Notes: generated by a model not told the origin, from the sequence alone. 64,000 nt of DNA from Serratia plymuthica NBRC 102599 (GCF_001590925.1 NZ_BCTU01000005.1:124001-188000), one strand, 5' to 3'; counted from the stretch's first letter, positions 25,809-37,065 are shown. Translations and numbers: made by a program.

Positions 25809-26086
25809 ATGTGTGGACGATTTGCCCAGGTACAGACCCGTGCCGACTATCTTGACGTTTTCGCCTCCGACCTTGAATTTTCCAGCGCGCTGGACAATGT
25901 TCCGATCGGTCGCTACAACGTGGCGCCAGGTACCCGAGTTCTGATGCTTAACGAACGAGACGATAAGTTCCTCTTGAGTGGGGTTACGACCCTGAATGGT
26001 GGAAAGAAATGAAACGCCAGCCGGTTATCAATGCACGTATTGAAACCGCAGCCACTACAATGCGCCGTAAATCCACGCTGGGATAA
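25809..26086 (+). pseudogene. SRAP/YedK-family gene, frameshifted and truncated
   Basis: The frame starts with MCGRFAQVQTRADYLDVFASDLE, the invariant Cys2 N-terminus of the SOS-response-associated peptidase family (HMCES/YedK) that crosslinks abasic sites in single-stranded DNA. It continues with IGRYNVAPGTRVLMLNERDD. Near 25978 the frame shifts by one base; the other frame then reads WGYDPEWWKEMKRQPVINARIETAATTMRRKS up to a stop at 26084. Only about a third to a half of the family length is present, and the C-terminal catalytic His/Glu region is lost. It is a dead remnant inside the icd-associated element. Confidence 0.85.
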
Positions 26087-26159
26087 CGGGAACTTACGGC
26101 GAGATATTCCAACGGGCGGTATTGTTATTTACAGCACATAATCAGGGAGAGTCCATCGT

Positions 26160-27026
26160 TTATTTCTCAACCACCTGATCTTTTGGTTCATAGCTAAATA
26201 CCGCATCTGTCGATTGTTGCACGCTGACGCCTTTAGGGAGCTCAATTTTAACGATAGGTAAAAATTTACCTGTTGTATTTTTGTAGCTACGCTGATCCTG
26301 CTGCGCATACACTAGTCCCCCTCCATTCAGGTAAAACAGTGCTTCAATGGGTATGCCCTTCGGATTATTTTCATCCCAGGGTTTAACCATAATTTCGTTA
26401 TAATTTAATCCATTTCCAAGATACGGCATCGCGAGCAATGTCTGATAAAACGCATCAGCCGGTTTTTTTGCCGTAGGTCTGACATCAAATGCACATACCC
26501 CCCAGGCTGACCTTCTGGCAATCGCTTTATTTAACTGATGAGCGGTAAATACGCCAAAATCCTGACATGACTGCCCTTTCTCAGGAGAAGGAGGTGAACC
26601 ACAGTAGTTTCCCTGCCTCCCCCACGTATTTGCATCGAGGGCATAAGAGCATAATACCGAAACCTGTTCGTTCTCTGCCGGCGTCATTTTACCCGGAAAA
26701 AGAATAAACCCATTGGCACTGGCAATTGTAGTGTTGAATTTAGCATCCTTACGCAAGTAAGAGAATGACACGCCATTGTTTTTTATTGATGATGGATTGA
26801 GCCTCCAGAAATCAACTCCGGGTCTCGTCCCTCTCATTAACACGCCGGAGCAAAGAAATGCTGGGGATTGCTCATCTCCACAGTCTTTGGCTATGTTATT
26901 GTATTGTGCAGTCAGTATATCAGCGATATCATCTTTTACCTCCGAACTGATTTCTGATTCTGCAGCAAATACATTTACCGAAAAAAACACCATTCCAATA
27001 AGTGAAATAACGGCAGTTCGTTTCAT
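26160..27026 (-). CDS. Secreted protein of unknown function (possible halovibrin-HvnC-like)
   Basis: 288 aa with a Sec signal (MKRTAVISLIGMVFFSVNVFA). The mature domain has six or seven cysteines (DCGDEQSPAFLCSGVLMRGTRPG, VLCSYALDANTWGRQGNYCG, GQSCQDFG, GVCAFDV), which suggests disulfides in an extracytoplasmic protein. The block PAFLCSGVLMRGT..FWRLNPSS..NGVSFSYLRKDAKF resembles proteins annotated as halovibrin HvnC in Pseudomonas. I recall this only loosely, so no enzymatic role is claimed. GAGAGGAC precedes the ATG. It is AT-rich, in the icd-associated element, and divergent from a LuxR-family regulator. Confidence 0.7.
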   Translation of the reverse strand: MKRTAVISLIGMVFFSVNVFAAESEISSEVKDDIADILTAQYNNIAKDCGDEQSPAFLCSGVLMRGTRPGVDFWRLNPSSIKNNGVSFSYLRKDAKFNTTIASANGFILFPGKMTPAENEQVSVLCSYALDANTWGRQGNYCGSPPSPEKGQSCQDFGVFTAHQLNKAIARRSAWGVCAFDVRPTAKKPADAFYQTLLAMPYLGNGLNYNEIMVKPWDENNPKGIPIEALFYLNGGGLVYAQQDQRSYKNTTGKFLPIVKIELPKGVSVQQSTDAVFSYEPKDQVVEK

Positions 27027-27139
27027 AAGTCCTCTCTTAAAATTAAATTCGCATTGAATTTCACCATCATATGTAATTACGATGAGTGTGATTTCGTCTG
27101 AACTTCAATATGAATTTTTTCACCGAAATTATCATGTCG

Positions 27140-27161
27140 CAACTGTCAAAAGAGATAGTTG
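27140..27161. promoter_or_regulatory. Candidate inverted-repeat operator in the LuxR divergon
   Basis: CAACT and AGTTG arms flank 12 bases in the 205-bp spacer between the secreted protein gene and the luxR-type gene. LuxR-family regulators bind inverted repeats of about 18-20 bp. The arms are short, so this is tentative. Confidence 0.3.
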
Positions 27162-27231
27162 TCAGTCTCTGGCTGTACACTAGTCTTGTAAACAATAAAA
27201 TCCCACCGATTAAATAAATGGAATGGTAACC

Positions 27232-27936
27232 ATGGCTTCAGTTGACTTATATGATTTTTACTCAGACTTTACCGTGGATAGTTTTGATGATATCCACAGA
27301 CTTCTTCACTCGATGAAATCAGCTATAGAGGTTGAATGGTATTATCTTATTTATTCAGATACTAAAAATGAAATAAAAAACCCGATTATTATTACAAATT
27401 ATGATGAGTCTTTTTTAAAAGAACAAAGTGAAAAACAGTGCATAAGTCAGAATCCCATCGTGGAATATTGCTTGCACAACATTATCCCCCTAGTGTGGAG
27501 TGGGAACACGATGGAGACAAAATCAAATTTTTTTCATGATCTTAAAAGATATGGAATTCACCATGGTGTATCTTTCCCCCTGCATGGTATCAACAATGAA
27601 TTTGGGAGCCTGATGCTGTCATTTCATTGCCATGAGAGTGACTACATTAATAAAATAAATAAATATATCGATAGATCGGTTGCGTTACGGGATGCAATCG
27701 TACATTACTTTCACATACTAAAATGCAAACGTAATACCATTACGTTAAGCAACAGAGAAAAAGAAATTTGCTCCTGGTATCTGATGGGTAAAACAACTTG
27801 GGAAATCTCAAAAATAATCAACTGTTCAGAATCAAATGTTAATTTCCACTTTAAAAAAGTGCGTCAAAAATTCAACACAAACTCAAGAAGCGCCGCAATT
27901 ATTAAAGCCATACAGACTGGTCAACTCACATTATAA
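27232..27936 (+). CDS. LuxR-family quorum-sensing-type regulator (solo)
   Basis: 234 aa. The N-terminal autoinducer-binding domain shows the W-x3-Y pattern (EWYYLIYS), PLVW (TraR W85 position) and HHGVSFPLHG (G113 position). The DP pair contacting acyl-homoserine lactones is NP here (SQNPIVE). The C-terminal LuxR helix-turn-helix is LSNREKEICSWYLMGKTTWEISKIINCSESNVNFHFKKVRQKF, complete. No luxI gene lies in the window, so it is a solo. ATG 27232 has GGAATGG upstream; 27223 is an alternative. It is AT-rich and divergent from the secreted protein gene, its likely target. Confidence 0.85.
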   Translation: MASVDLYDFYSDFTVDSFDDIHRLLHSMKSAIEVEWYYLIYSDTKNEIKNPIIITNYDESFLKEQSEKQCISQNPIVEYCLHNIIPLVWSGNTMETKSNFFHDLKRYGIHHGVSFPLHGINNEFGSLMLSFHCHESDYINKINKYIDRSVALRDAIVHYFHILKCKRNTITLSNREKEICSWYLMGKTTWEISKIINCSESNVNFHFKKVRQKFNTNSRSAAIIKAIQTGQLTL

Positions 27937-28039
27937 ATGCTGTACTTCTGATAGTTCCGGTGTAAGCATCCCTGCAAAATGAACCGTTCACTTTTAGAGA
28001 TATTCCGACATACTGAATATGTCTTTTGAAGGGATCACC

Positions 28040-28099
28040 ATGCGAAAAGCCCGATTCACTGAGCACCAGATCATTGCCGTTCTGAAGACCGTGAAGTAA
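28040..28099 (+). mobile_element. IS3-family OrfA remnant
   Basis: An ATG at 28040 starts MRKARFTEHQIIAVLKTVK and then a stop. This is the N-terminus of the helix-turn-helix OrfA protein of IS3-family elements of the IS407/IS1222 kind. AAGGGATCACC precedes it as in intact elements. The rest of the transposase is gone. Confidence 0.7.
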
Positions 28100-28378
28100 C
28101 TGTCTGATATGGTGACCGGTGACGTTTTCCCCCATATGAACGTATCGAGGACAGCAGCTTTGAATTCATTGATTGACGATATATCCCCCAAGGACATTAT
28201 TCCAGAATTCACGTGATAGGATTAATTCACTTGCGAGACGGCCACCCGACAAATGGTCAACCGTAGGACAGGCAGTGATTAAATGGGATTTGTCTGTTCA
28301 GGGCGCAAATTTACTGGATAGGTGTAGTTAAGTACCAAAATTGCCGAGTTTTGATAACCGTTGCAGTTTGAATAATAA
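28100..28378. other. Non-coding debris between IS remnant and icd
   Basis: About 280 bp with no supported gene. It may include further decayed IS or phage sequence; nothing specific is recognised before the icd terminator. Confidence 0.35.
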
Positions 28379-28404
28379 GAACGGGAGCCCCAAGGCTCCC
28401 GTTC
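28379..28404. terminator. icd terminator
   Basis: GAACGGGAGCC/GGCTCCCGTTC, an 11-bp perfect stem with CCAA loop. T-rich sequence lies on both sides (TTATTC), 23 bases beyond the icd stop. Confidence 0.85.
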
Positions 28405-28426
28405 TTATTCAAACGCTAAATCACAC

Positions 28427-29680
28427 TTACATATGTTTAACGATAGCGTCGCCAAACTCTGAACATTTCAGCAGTTTAGCGCCTTCCATCAGGCGTTCGA
28501 AGTCATAGGTCACGGTCTTGGCAGCGATTGCGCCTTCCATGCCTTTAACGATCAGGTCAGCCGCTTCGAACCAGCCCATGTGACGCAGCATCATTTCTGC
28601 GGACAGGATGATGGAACCTGGGTTCACTTTGTCCTGGCCGGCATACTTAGGTGCGGTGCCGTGGGTCGCTTCGAACAGCGCGCAATCGGAACCGATGTTG
28701 GCGCCCGGTGCGATACCGATACCGCCAACCTGTGCGGCCAGGGCGTCGGAGATGTAGTCACCGTTCAGGTTCATACAGGCGATCACGTCGTATTCCGCCG
28801 GGCGCAGCAGGATTTGCTGCAGGAAGGCGTCGGCGATCACGTCTTTAACCACGATCTCTTTACCGGTGTTCGGGTTCTTGATTTTCAGCCACGGGCCGCC
28901 GTCGATCAGTTCGCCACCGAACTCTTCGCGCGCCAGTTCGTAGCCCCAATCCTTGAAGGCACCTTCGGTGAACTTCATGATGTTGCCTTTGTGAACCAGG
29001 GTCACAGAGTCACGGTCGTTGGTGATGGCGTATTCGATCGCCGCACGCACCAGACGTTTGGTCCCTTCTTCGGAACATGGCTTGACGCCGATACCGCATT
29101 GTTCCGGGAAGCGGATTTTCTTCACGCCCATTTCGTCGCGCAGGAACTTGATCACTTTGTCCGCTTCGGCAGAACCGGCTTTCCATTCGATACCTGCATA
29201 GATGTCTTCGGCGTTTTCGCGGAAGATCACCATGTCGGTCAGCTCTGGCTGTTTAACCGGGCTAGGGGTGCCCTGGTAGTAACGCACCGGACGCAGACAC
29301 ACGTACAAGTCCAGTTGCTGGCGCAGAGCCACGTTCAGGGAGCGAATACCGCCACCGACCGGGGTAGTCAGCGGGCCTTTGATGGCAACGCGGTAGTCAC
29401 GGATCAGATCCAGGGTTTCTTCCGGCAACCACACGTCTTTCCCGTAAACGTGAGTGGATTTTTCACCGGTGTAGATTTCCATCCAGGAGATTTTACGTTC
29501 ACCGTGGTAGGCCTTTTTCACAGCCGCATCAACCACGTGAATCATAGCAGGGGTAACGTCAACGCCAATGCCGTCGCCTTCGATGAACGGGATGATCGGG
29601 TTATTCGGAACAACCAGTTTACCCTGGGCATCGACCGTAATCTGTTTACCTTCTGCCGGAACAACTACTTTGCTTTCCAT
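28427..29680 (-). CDS. icd: Isocitrate dehydrogenase (NADP+)
   Basis: 417 aa TCA-cycle enzyme making 2-oxoglutarate, CO2 and [21 protein letters not shown] starts at 29680 with GAAGGAGAGG upstream. The substrate loop [13 protein letters not shown] contains the Ser (about 114) phosphorylated by Ace[29 protein letters not shown] and [31 protein letters not shown] are intact. The 3' end ([21 protein letters not shown]) lies on the element side of the presumed attachment core, so it may have been supplied by the integrated element. It is divergent from rluE. Confidence 0.97.
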   Translation of the reverse strand: MESKVVVPAEGKQITVDAQGKLVVPNNPIIPFIEGDGIGVDVTPAMIHVVDAAVKKAYHGERKISWMEIYTGEKSTHVYGKDVWLPEETLDLIRDYRVAIKGPLTTPVGGGIRSLNVALRQQLDLYVCLRPVRYYQGTPSPVKQPELTDMVIFRENAEDIYAGIEWKAGSAEADKVIKFLRDEMGVKKIRFPEQCGIGVKPCSEEGTKRLVRAAIEYAITNDRDSVTLVHKGNIMKFTEGAFKDWGYELAREEFGGELIDGGPWLKIKNPNTGKEIVVKDVIADAFLQQILLRPAEYDVIACMNLNGDYISDALAAQVGGIGIAPGANIGSDCALFEATHGTAPKYAGQDKVNPGSIILSAEMMLRHMGWFEAADLIVKGMEGAIAAKTVTYDFERLMEGAKLLKCSEFGDAIVKHM

Positions 29681-29812
29681 CAACCTCTCCTTCAAGCGCA
29701 ATTTTTGTTAATGCTTTGTAAGATGCGTGTAGATACTACTCGAATATTCAGTCCGCGCCAATCCGAAACGGATTCGGTTATAATGCGCCTATCATCCGTA
29801 ATCTCAACTGTT

Positions 29813-30439
29813 ATGAAAAAATTCCCTGTTAAAAATCACAACGTTAAACGATTCAGCAAGCCGAACGCCGCCAAACCCGCTGTAGCACAGGGTCCGCGCC
29901 GCGTGGTGTTATTCAATAAACCCTTCGATGTGCTCCCCCAATTTACCGATGAAGCCGGCCGCGCCACGCTGAAAGAATACATTCCTTTTCCCGATGTATA
30001 CGCCGCCGGGCGACTGGATCGTGACAGCGAAGGGTTATTGGTGTTGACCAATGACGGCAAGCTGCAAGCGCAGCTTACCCAGCCGGGCAAACGCACCGGC
30101 AAAGTGTATTACGCCCAGGTGGAAGGCTCGCCGCAGGAAGCCGATCTGGCGCCGCTGCGCAGCGGCGTTACGCTCAAAGACGGCCCCACTCTGCCGGCCG
30201 GCGTGGAGTTGGTGAGCGAGCCGGAATGGCTGTGGCCGCGCAACCCGCCGATCCGCGAACGCAAGGCGATCCCCACCGCCTGGCTGAAAATCACCCTGTT
30301 CGAGGGCCGAAATCGCCAGGTGCGTCGCATGACGGCACATATCGGGTTCCCTACCCTGCGCCTGATTCGCTACAGTATGGGCGAGCTTTCCCTGGGTGCA
30401 TTACAACCTGGCGAATGGAAAACCCTTGATTCGCTGTAG
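29813..30439 (+). CDS. rluE: 23S rRNA pseudouridine(2457) synthase RluE
   Basis: 208 aa RsuA-family pseudouridine synthase acting on 23S rRNA U2457. The catalytic Asp is in [19 protein letters not shown] (motif II, about residue 69). [15 protein letters not shown] and [25 protein letters not shown] are the conserved C-terminal motifs. The frame is open far upstream, antisense to icd. I choose ATG 29813 because the ATG at 29783 lies inside a TATAAT promoter-like box. No strong ribosome site is visible. It heads the rluE-nudJ-mnmA-hflD-purB run of E. coli order. Confidence 0.93.
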   Translation: MKKFPVKNHNVKRFSKPNAAKPAVAQGPRRVVLFNKPFDVLPQFTDEAGRATLKEYIPFPDVYAAGRLDRDSEGLLVLTNDGKLQAQLTQPGKRTGKVYYAQVEGSPQEADLAPLRSGVTLKDGPTLPAGVELVSEPEWLWPRNPPIRERKAIPTAWLKITLFEGRNRQVRRMTAHIGFPTLRLIRYSMGELSLGALQPGEWKTLDSL

Positions 30440-30512
30440 CCGGCCAACAAAGCGGCCGAGTGAAAAACCAAGGGTATGCCAGCACTTCAACCAGCCGCTG
30501 TAAGGGGCCGTT

Positions 30513-30959
30513 ATGTTTAAACCGCACGTCACCGTTGCCTGCGTGGTTCACGCCGCCGGGAAATTTCTGATCGTCGAAGAAACCATCAACAACAAAGCGT
30601 TATGGAATCAGCCGGCCGGCCACCTGGAAGCCGATGAAACCCTGGTGCAAGCCGCCGAACGCGAACTGTGGGAAGAAACCGGCATCCGCGCCACGCCGCA
30701 GTCGTTCCTCAAACTGCACCAGTGGATCGCCCCGGACAACACGCCGTTTTTGCGCTTTTGTTTTGTCATTGAGCTGGAGCACCCCCTGCCCACCGAGCCG
30801 CAAGACAGCGATATCGACCGCTGCCTGTGGCTGAGCGCCGAAGAGATTTTGCAGGCGCCCAACCTGCGTTCCGGGCTGGTCGCGGAAAGCCTCCGTTGTT
30901 ACCAGCAGCCGGAGCGCTACCCGCTATCCTTGGTCGGCAGCTATGATTGGCCGTTCTGA
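30513..30959 (+). CDS. nudJ: Nudix phosphatase NudJ
   Basis: 148 aa. NudJ hydrolyses nucleoside tri- and diphosphates and HMP-PP. The Nudix box [23 protein letters not shown] spans residues 37-59 with all the canonical Gly, Glu and Arg-Glu residues. [44 protein letters not shown] matches E. coli NudJ. It sits between rluE and mnmA as in E. coli. AAGGGG lies at good distance before the ATG. Confidence 0.95.
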   Translation: MFKPHVTVACVVHAAGKFLIVEETINNKALWNQPAGHLEADETLVQAAERELWEETGIRATPQSFLKLHQWIAPDNTPFLRFCFVIELEHPLPTEPQDSDIDRCLWLSAEEILQAPNLRSGLVAESLRCYQQPERYPLSLVGSYDWPF

Positions 30960-31053
30960 GATGAATAAGTGCCGTGCGCCGGCGCGGCCAACGTGGTAAA
31001 ATCCTGCGCTTGTTTTTTATCGCACGGTTCGTGTTCAAGTTCGTGAGACTCCC

Positions 31054-32157
31054 ATGTCAGACAACAGCCAGAAAAAAGTAATCGTCGGTATGTCCGGCGG
31101 CGTCGACTCTTCCGTTACTGCCTATCTGTTACAGCAACAGGGCTATCAGGTCGCTGGGCTGTTTATGAAGAACTGGGAAGAGGACGATGACGAAGAATAT
31201 TGTTCCGCAGCGACCGATTTGGCCGATGCGCAAGCGGTATGCGACAAACTCGGTATCGAGCTGCATACGGTGAACTTCGCGGCAGAGTACTGGGACAACG
31301 TTTTTGAGCTGTTCCTCGAAGAGTACAAGGCCGGTCGCACGCCGAACCCGGACATCCTGTGCAATAAAGAAATCAAATTCAAAGCCTTCCTGGAATTCGC
31401 CGCAGAAGATCTGGGGGCGGACTTTATCGCCACCGGGCACTACGTGCGCCGCCAGGACGTGGACGGCAAAAGCCGCCTGCTGCGCGGCGTCGACGGCAAC
31501 AAAGACCAGAGCTACTTCCTGTATACCCTGAGCCACGAGCAGGTCGCGCAAAGCCTGTTCCCGGTCGGTGAACTGGAAAAGCCGGAGGTGCGCCGCATCG
31601 CCGAGCAGCTGGAGCTGGTTACCGCCAAGAAAAAAGACTCTACCGGCATCTGCTTTATCGGCGAGCGCAAATTCCGTGATTTCCTCGGTCGCTACCTGCC
31701 GGCGCAGCCAGGCCCTATCGTCAACGTCGATGGCCAGACCGTCGGCGAGCACCAGGGGCTGATGTATCACACCCTCGGCCAGCGCAAAGGGCTGGGCATC
31801 GGCGGCATGAAGGACAGCAGCGAAGATCCGTGGTACGTGGTAGACAAAGACGTCGCCAACAACGTGCTGGTGGTCGCTCAGGGGCATGATCATCCGCGCC
31901 TGATGTCTACCGGCCTGATCGCGCAACAATTGCATTGGGTCGATCGCCTGCCGCTGAGCGGGCCATTGCGCTGTACGGTGAAAACCCGTTATCGCCAGCA
32001 GGATATCCCGTGCACCGTTACGCCACTGGATGACCAGCGTATCGAAGTGCGTTTCGACGAGCCGGTCGCCGCCGTCACCCCGGGCCAGTCAGCCGTGTTT
32101 TATCAGGACGAAATCTGCCTCGGCGGCGGCATTATCGAACAGCGTTTACAGGAGTAA
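31054..32157 (+). CDS. mnmA: tRNA-specific 2-thiouridylase MnmA
   Basis: 367 aa. It thiolates U34 of tRNA Lys, Glu and Gln using sulfur relayed by the Tus proteins. The ATP pyrophosphatase loop [15 protein letters not shown] is at residues 12-26. The catalytic cysteines are residue 103 ([11 protein letters not shown]) and the one in [16 protein letters not shown]. The tRNA-binding and C-terminal beta domains are complete. hflD starts two bases after the stop, so the two are tightly coupled. Confidence 0.97.
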   Translation: MSDNSQKKVIVGMSGGVDSSVTAYLLQQQGYQVAGLFMKNWEEDDDEEYCSAATDLADAQAVCDKLGIELHTVNFAAEYWDNVFELFLEEYKAGRTPNPDILCNKEIKFKAFLEFAAEDLGADFIATGHYVRRQDVDGKSRLLRGVDGNKDQSYFLYTLSHEQVAQSLFPVGELEKPEVRRIAEQLELVTAKKKDSTGICFIGERKFRDFLGRYLPAQPGPIVNVDGQTVGEHQGLMYHTLGQRKGLGIGGMKDSSEDPWYVVDKDVANNVLVVAQGHDHPRLMSTGLIAQQLHWVDRLPLSGPLRCTVKTRYRQQDIPCTVTPLDDQRIEVRFDEPVAAVTPGQSAVFYQDEICLGGGIIEQRLQE

Positions 32158-32159
32158 CC

Positions 32160-34179
<2,020 letters not shown>

Positions 34180-34201
34180 TCGGTCTGGTCAGAAAGCAAA
34201 A

Positions 34202-34221
34202 AGGCGGCCAAATGGCCGCCT
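34202..34221. terminator. purB terminator
   Basis: AGGCGGCC/GGCCGCCT with an AAAT loop, TTTCGTATTTT on the plus strand and AAAAA before it. It serves the converging purB and GNAT genes. Confidence 0.8.
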
Positions 34222-34237
34222 TTCGTATTTTAGAGCC

Positions 34238-34939
34238 TCAGCGCATAAATGCCTGCAGGCGCTGTTTCTGCTGCCCCTGCGCGTTGAAGTTGCCTGGGCT
34301 TAACCACTGCTCGAAGGCGACTTTAATGGCCGGCCAGCGATCCGCGGTGATGGCGAACCAGTCGGTATCGCGGCTGCGGCCCTTGGTGATCACCGCATAC
34401 CTGAACCGGCCCTCGTAATTGAAACCGAACCTTGCCGCCGCCTGTCTGGATGGCGCGTTGTGGCTGTCGCACTTCCATTCACAGCGGCGATAACCCAAGT
34501 CATCGAACAGGTGCCGCAGCATAAGATAGACGGCCTCCGTTGCGCTGGAGCGTTGCTTCATCGCCGGCGACCAACTGACGTGGCCAATCTCCAGCACGCC
34601 GTTGCCTTCATCGATGCGCATATAAGCTACGGTGCCGACCGGTGCGTGGCTTGCGCTATCGAACACCGTCAGGTTCACCAACGCGGGGTTGGCCTGAAGC
34701 TGGGTCAGGTGCTGCAACATCGCCGCCGGGCTGTCCGGCCGTTCGATGGATAAATAGGTCCAGTCCCGGCCATCCGGGGCCAGTTGGAATGCGCTGAACA
34801 GGGCTGCGTGATCCCGCTGCGGATCAAGCGACTTCATGAAGCAAAAGCGCCCGTCGAGCGGCTCTCCGGCAGGCCGTTGCGGTGCCCGCCAATCGGTTAA
34901 TGGCTCGCCTACCGGCTGCCCGAATTGATTGAACGCCAT
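34238..34939 (-). CDS. GNAT acetyltransferase, RimJ/RimL-like
   Basis: 233 aa. A GNAT fold starts near residue 30 (GRFCFMKSLDPQRDHAALFSAF). The acetyl-CoA-binding segment is around PVGTVAYMRIDEGNGVLEIGHVSWSPAMKQRSSATEAVYLMLRHLFDDLGYRRCEWKCDSHNAPSRQAAARFGFNYEGRFRYA, the pattern of RimJ/RimL-type N-acetyltransferases (YjdJ/YnaD-like). GAGGGG precedes the ATG. The substrate is unknown; such proteins acetylate protein N-termini or small amines. A second GNAT gene lies just upstream on the same strand. Confidence 0.82.
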   Translation of the reverse strand: MAFNQFGQPVGEPLTDWRAPQRPAGEPLDGRFCFMKSLDPQRDHAALFSAFQLAPDGRDWTYLSIERPDSPAAMLQHLTQLQANPALVNLTVFDSASHAPVGTVAYMRIDEGNGVLEIGHVSWSPAMKQRSSATEAVYLMLRHLFDDLGYRRCEWKCDSHNAPSRQAAARFGFNYEGRFRYAVITKGRSRDTDWFAITADRWPAIKVAFEQWLSPGNFNAQGQQKQRLQAFMR

Positions 34940-34959
34940 AAGCCCCTCGCAGCCTGTAA

Positions 34960-35412
34960 TTAACGGGTATAGATGATAAACGAGCTTCTTCTGCCTATTT
35001 TGTCGTACAGCGAACGCGCCGGGGCGTTGTATTCCTGCGTCATCCAGTAAACCCGATCGCTGCCCCTTTCATTGGCAAGCTGATAAACCTGCTCAAATAA
35101 CTTCTCGGACACCTTCTTGCCGCGCGCCACCGGGGAAACATAGAGATCTTCAATATAGCAATAACCGGCGGAGCTCCAGGTTGAAGGGTGGAAAATCAGG
35201 TTCATCAACCCCAGAAGATTGCCGTTTGCGTCTTCCGCCACCAGCCCATAAACCTGCTGATCCGAGCATAAGCGTTCAAACGTGTGTTCGGTAACCTGTG
35301 CGGCTATTTCCGCACGATAAAAATGAAGATATCCCTGCCACAGATCCAACCACTGCGATTTATCGCCGTTTTGTATTTTGCGTACCACAACGCCATTGTT
35401 TACTGGGTGCAT
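34960..35412 (-). CDS. GNAT acetyltransferase
   Basis: 150 aa single GNAT domain. The acetyl-CoA loop region is IEDLYVSPVARGKKVSEKLFEQVYQLANERGSDRVYWMTQEYNAPARSLYDKIGRRSSFIIYTR, with YVSPVARGKK replacing the classical R/Q-x-x-G-x-G/A. It ends in the terminal beta strand expected for the fold. AGAGAGG precedes the ATG. It is 20 bases upstream of the RimJ-like gene and may form a pair with it. The MocR regulator upstream is a different unit. Confidence 0.82.
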   Translation of the reverse strand: MHPVNNGVVVRKIQNGDKSQWLDLWQGYLHFYRAEIAAQVTEHTFERLCSDQQVYGLVAEDANGNLLGLMNLIFHPSTWSSAGYCYIEDLYVSPVARGKKVSEKLFEQVYQLANERGSDRVYWMTQEYNAPARSLYDKIGRRSSFIIYTR

Positions 35413-35547
35413 AATGCCTCTCTGGTTTTAAGATATTATTTCCACAGGAGAAATAACCTAATGCCAACAGGGTACACCGGCGTTCACGGGCTGAATACAG
35501 ACCAATTCACAACAGTGAGCAGACCAATTTTGACGACATAAACAGCC

Positions 35548-37065
35548 TCAAACGGCCTGCGGCAGCGCGCTGAAAATAGAGGATAATTTTTTGATGAATT
35601 TTACGATTTCATCCGGCGTGTAGGCCGAGAAGCCAAACACCAGCGCCCCTTCCCGAGGTTGGCCGGTGTAAAAATCCGCCAGCCCATAGACTTTCATTCC
35701 CTGCGCGGCGGCGGCCTGAATCAAACGCCGCTCGGTAGCCGCATCCGCCAGCGGGCATACCAATTGCAACCCGCCCTGCGGCAGCGGTGGCCGGGTCCAG
35801 GCGGCAAGATACTGATGGACCGCTGCATGCAGAATATCGAGCCTGGCCTTATACAGCTTGCGCATACTCCTTAAGTGTTCGACATAAAAATCGCCGTTTA
35901 AAAAGCGGAACAGGGTCATTTGCGGCAACGCGGAGGTATAACCATCCTGGAATTGTTTGGCAGCCACCATAGGCTTGATTAACTGTGGCGGAACTATGAT
36001 AAAACCGATGCGCAGCCCCGGGAACAGGGTTTTGCTGAAGGTGCCGATATACAGCGTGCGTTGGTATTTATCCAGCCCCTGCAGCGAAGCCCTGGTCAGC
36101 CCGTCATAATTGAATTCGGAATCGTAATCATCTTCAATAATCCAGGCCTTGTGCTGCTGCGCCCATTCCAGCAGTTTCAATCTTCTGTCGATGCTGAGCG
36201 AATGCCCCAGCGGATAATGATGAGATGGCGTGACATACACGCCACGCCCACGATGGCGCGCATCAATTAATGCGTCAATATCCATTCCGTCATGATCGAC
36301 CGCGACAGGCTGGGCGATGATCCCCGCAGACTGCACCAGCTTTTTCGCCCCCTGATAACCCGGCTCTTCGACAAAGACCCTGTCGCCAGGATTGAACAAC
36401 ACCTGGGTACACAGCGACAGCGCCTGTTGGGAGCTGGTCACCACGATCACCTGCTCCACACTGGCCTTAACGCCCCTTTCGCGCCGCAGATACTCAATGA
36501 TTTCACCCCTCAGTTCCACCACTCCCTGGGGATCGGCATAGCCCAACAGACGTTCGCCGTACTGCCGAACCGCCAGCCTTTCCAGTTGCAACCAGCTATC
36601 TATCGGGAACAGCCGCAGGTCAGGCAGTGACGGCGTGAGCGAACTGGCACGGCTGGTATGCGGCGCATGGGCGGCCACCAGCAACGAGCGGCCATGCGCG
36701 CTCAGTTCCCGTTCCGTCAGCAGCGCGCTTTCGGCATCATCCGCCGCCAACAGCTCGCGGCCAATCAGGGTGCTTCGCTGATAACTGACAAAGCTGCCGC
36801 GCCCCACCGCGCGGGCAATGTAGCCTTCGGCTTCCAGTTGGGCATAGGTCACCTCGACGGTATCGCGAGAAACGCCCAGCCCGGCAGCCAGTACCCGGCT
36901 GGGAGGAAGTTTCGCCAGATATTGCAGATCCCCCGCCGTCACCTGCTGTTTGATGGCCAGATGCAACGCCGCTTTGCGCGTCATGCCCTGTTGCACATGC
37001 CGGGCAAAGCTTGCCTTTAGGGCGGCCAGGGAAGTAGGTGGGCTGCTGTCACTGCGGTGTTTCAT
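35548..37065 (-). CDS. MocR/PdxR-type GntR-aminotransferase regulator
   Basis: 505 aa. The N-terminal GntR winged helix (residues about 10-80: KLPPSRVLAAGLGVSRDTVEVTYAQLEAEGYIARAVGRGSFVSY) is joined to a class-I aminotransferase-like domain. The PLP lysine is in YIGTFSKTLFPGLRIGFIIVPP. The cofactor-binding EDDYDSEFNYDG and the Asn/Tyr-type residues are present. MocR proteins sense PLP-linked or amine ligands. The start at 37065 has CGGAGC upstream. It is divergent from the gluconate-dehydrogenase-type operon, with a large inverted repeat between them, so it may control that operon. This is inferred only. Confidence 0.9.
   Translation of the reverse strand: MKHRSDSSPPTSLAALKASFARHVQQGMTRKAALHLAIKQQVTAGDLQYLAKLPPSRVLAAGLGVSRDTVEVTYAQLEAEGYIARAVGRGSFVSYQRSTLIGRELLAADDAESALLTERELSAHGRSLLVAAHAPHTSRASSLTPSLPDLRLFPIDSWLQLERLAVRQYGERLLGYADPQGVVELRGEIIEYLRRERGVKASVEQVIVVTSSQQALSLCTQVLFNPGDRVFVEEPGYQGAKKLVQSAGIIAQPVAVDHDGMDIDALIDARHRGRGVYVTPSHHYPLGHSLSIDRRLKLLEWAQQHKAWIIEDDYDSEFNYDGLTRASLQGLDKYQRTLYIGTFSKTLFPGLRIGFIIVPPQLIKPMVAAKQFQDGYTSALPQMTLFRFLNGDFYVEHLRSMRKLYKARLDILHAAVHQYLAAWTRPPLPQGGLQLVCPLADAATERRLIQAAAAQGMKVYGLADFYTGQPREGALVFGFSAYTPDEIVKFIKKLSSIFSALPQAV

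Noticed and set aside
29783-29785. Upstream ATG for rluE
   Set aside because: It overlaps a TATAAT-like box and is therefore probably upstream of or at the transcription start.
28580-29812. Long open frame running antisense to icd into rluE
   Set aside because: It is the mirror of icd codon usage; rluE homology begins only after 29813, so the upstream part is not a fusion protein.
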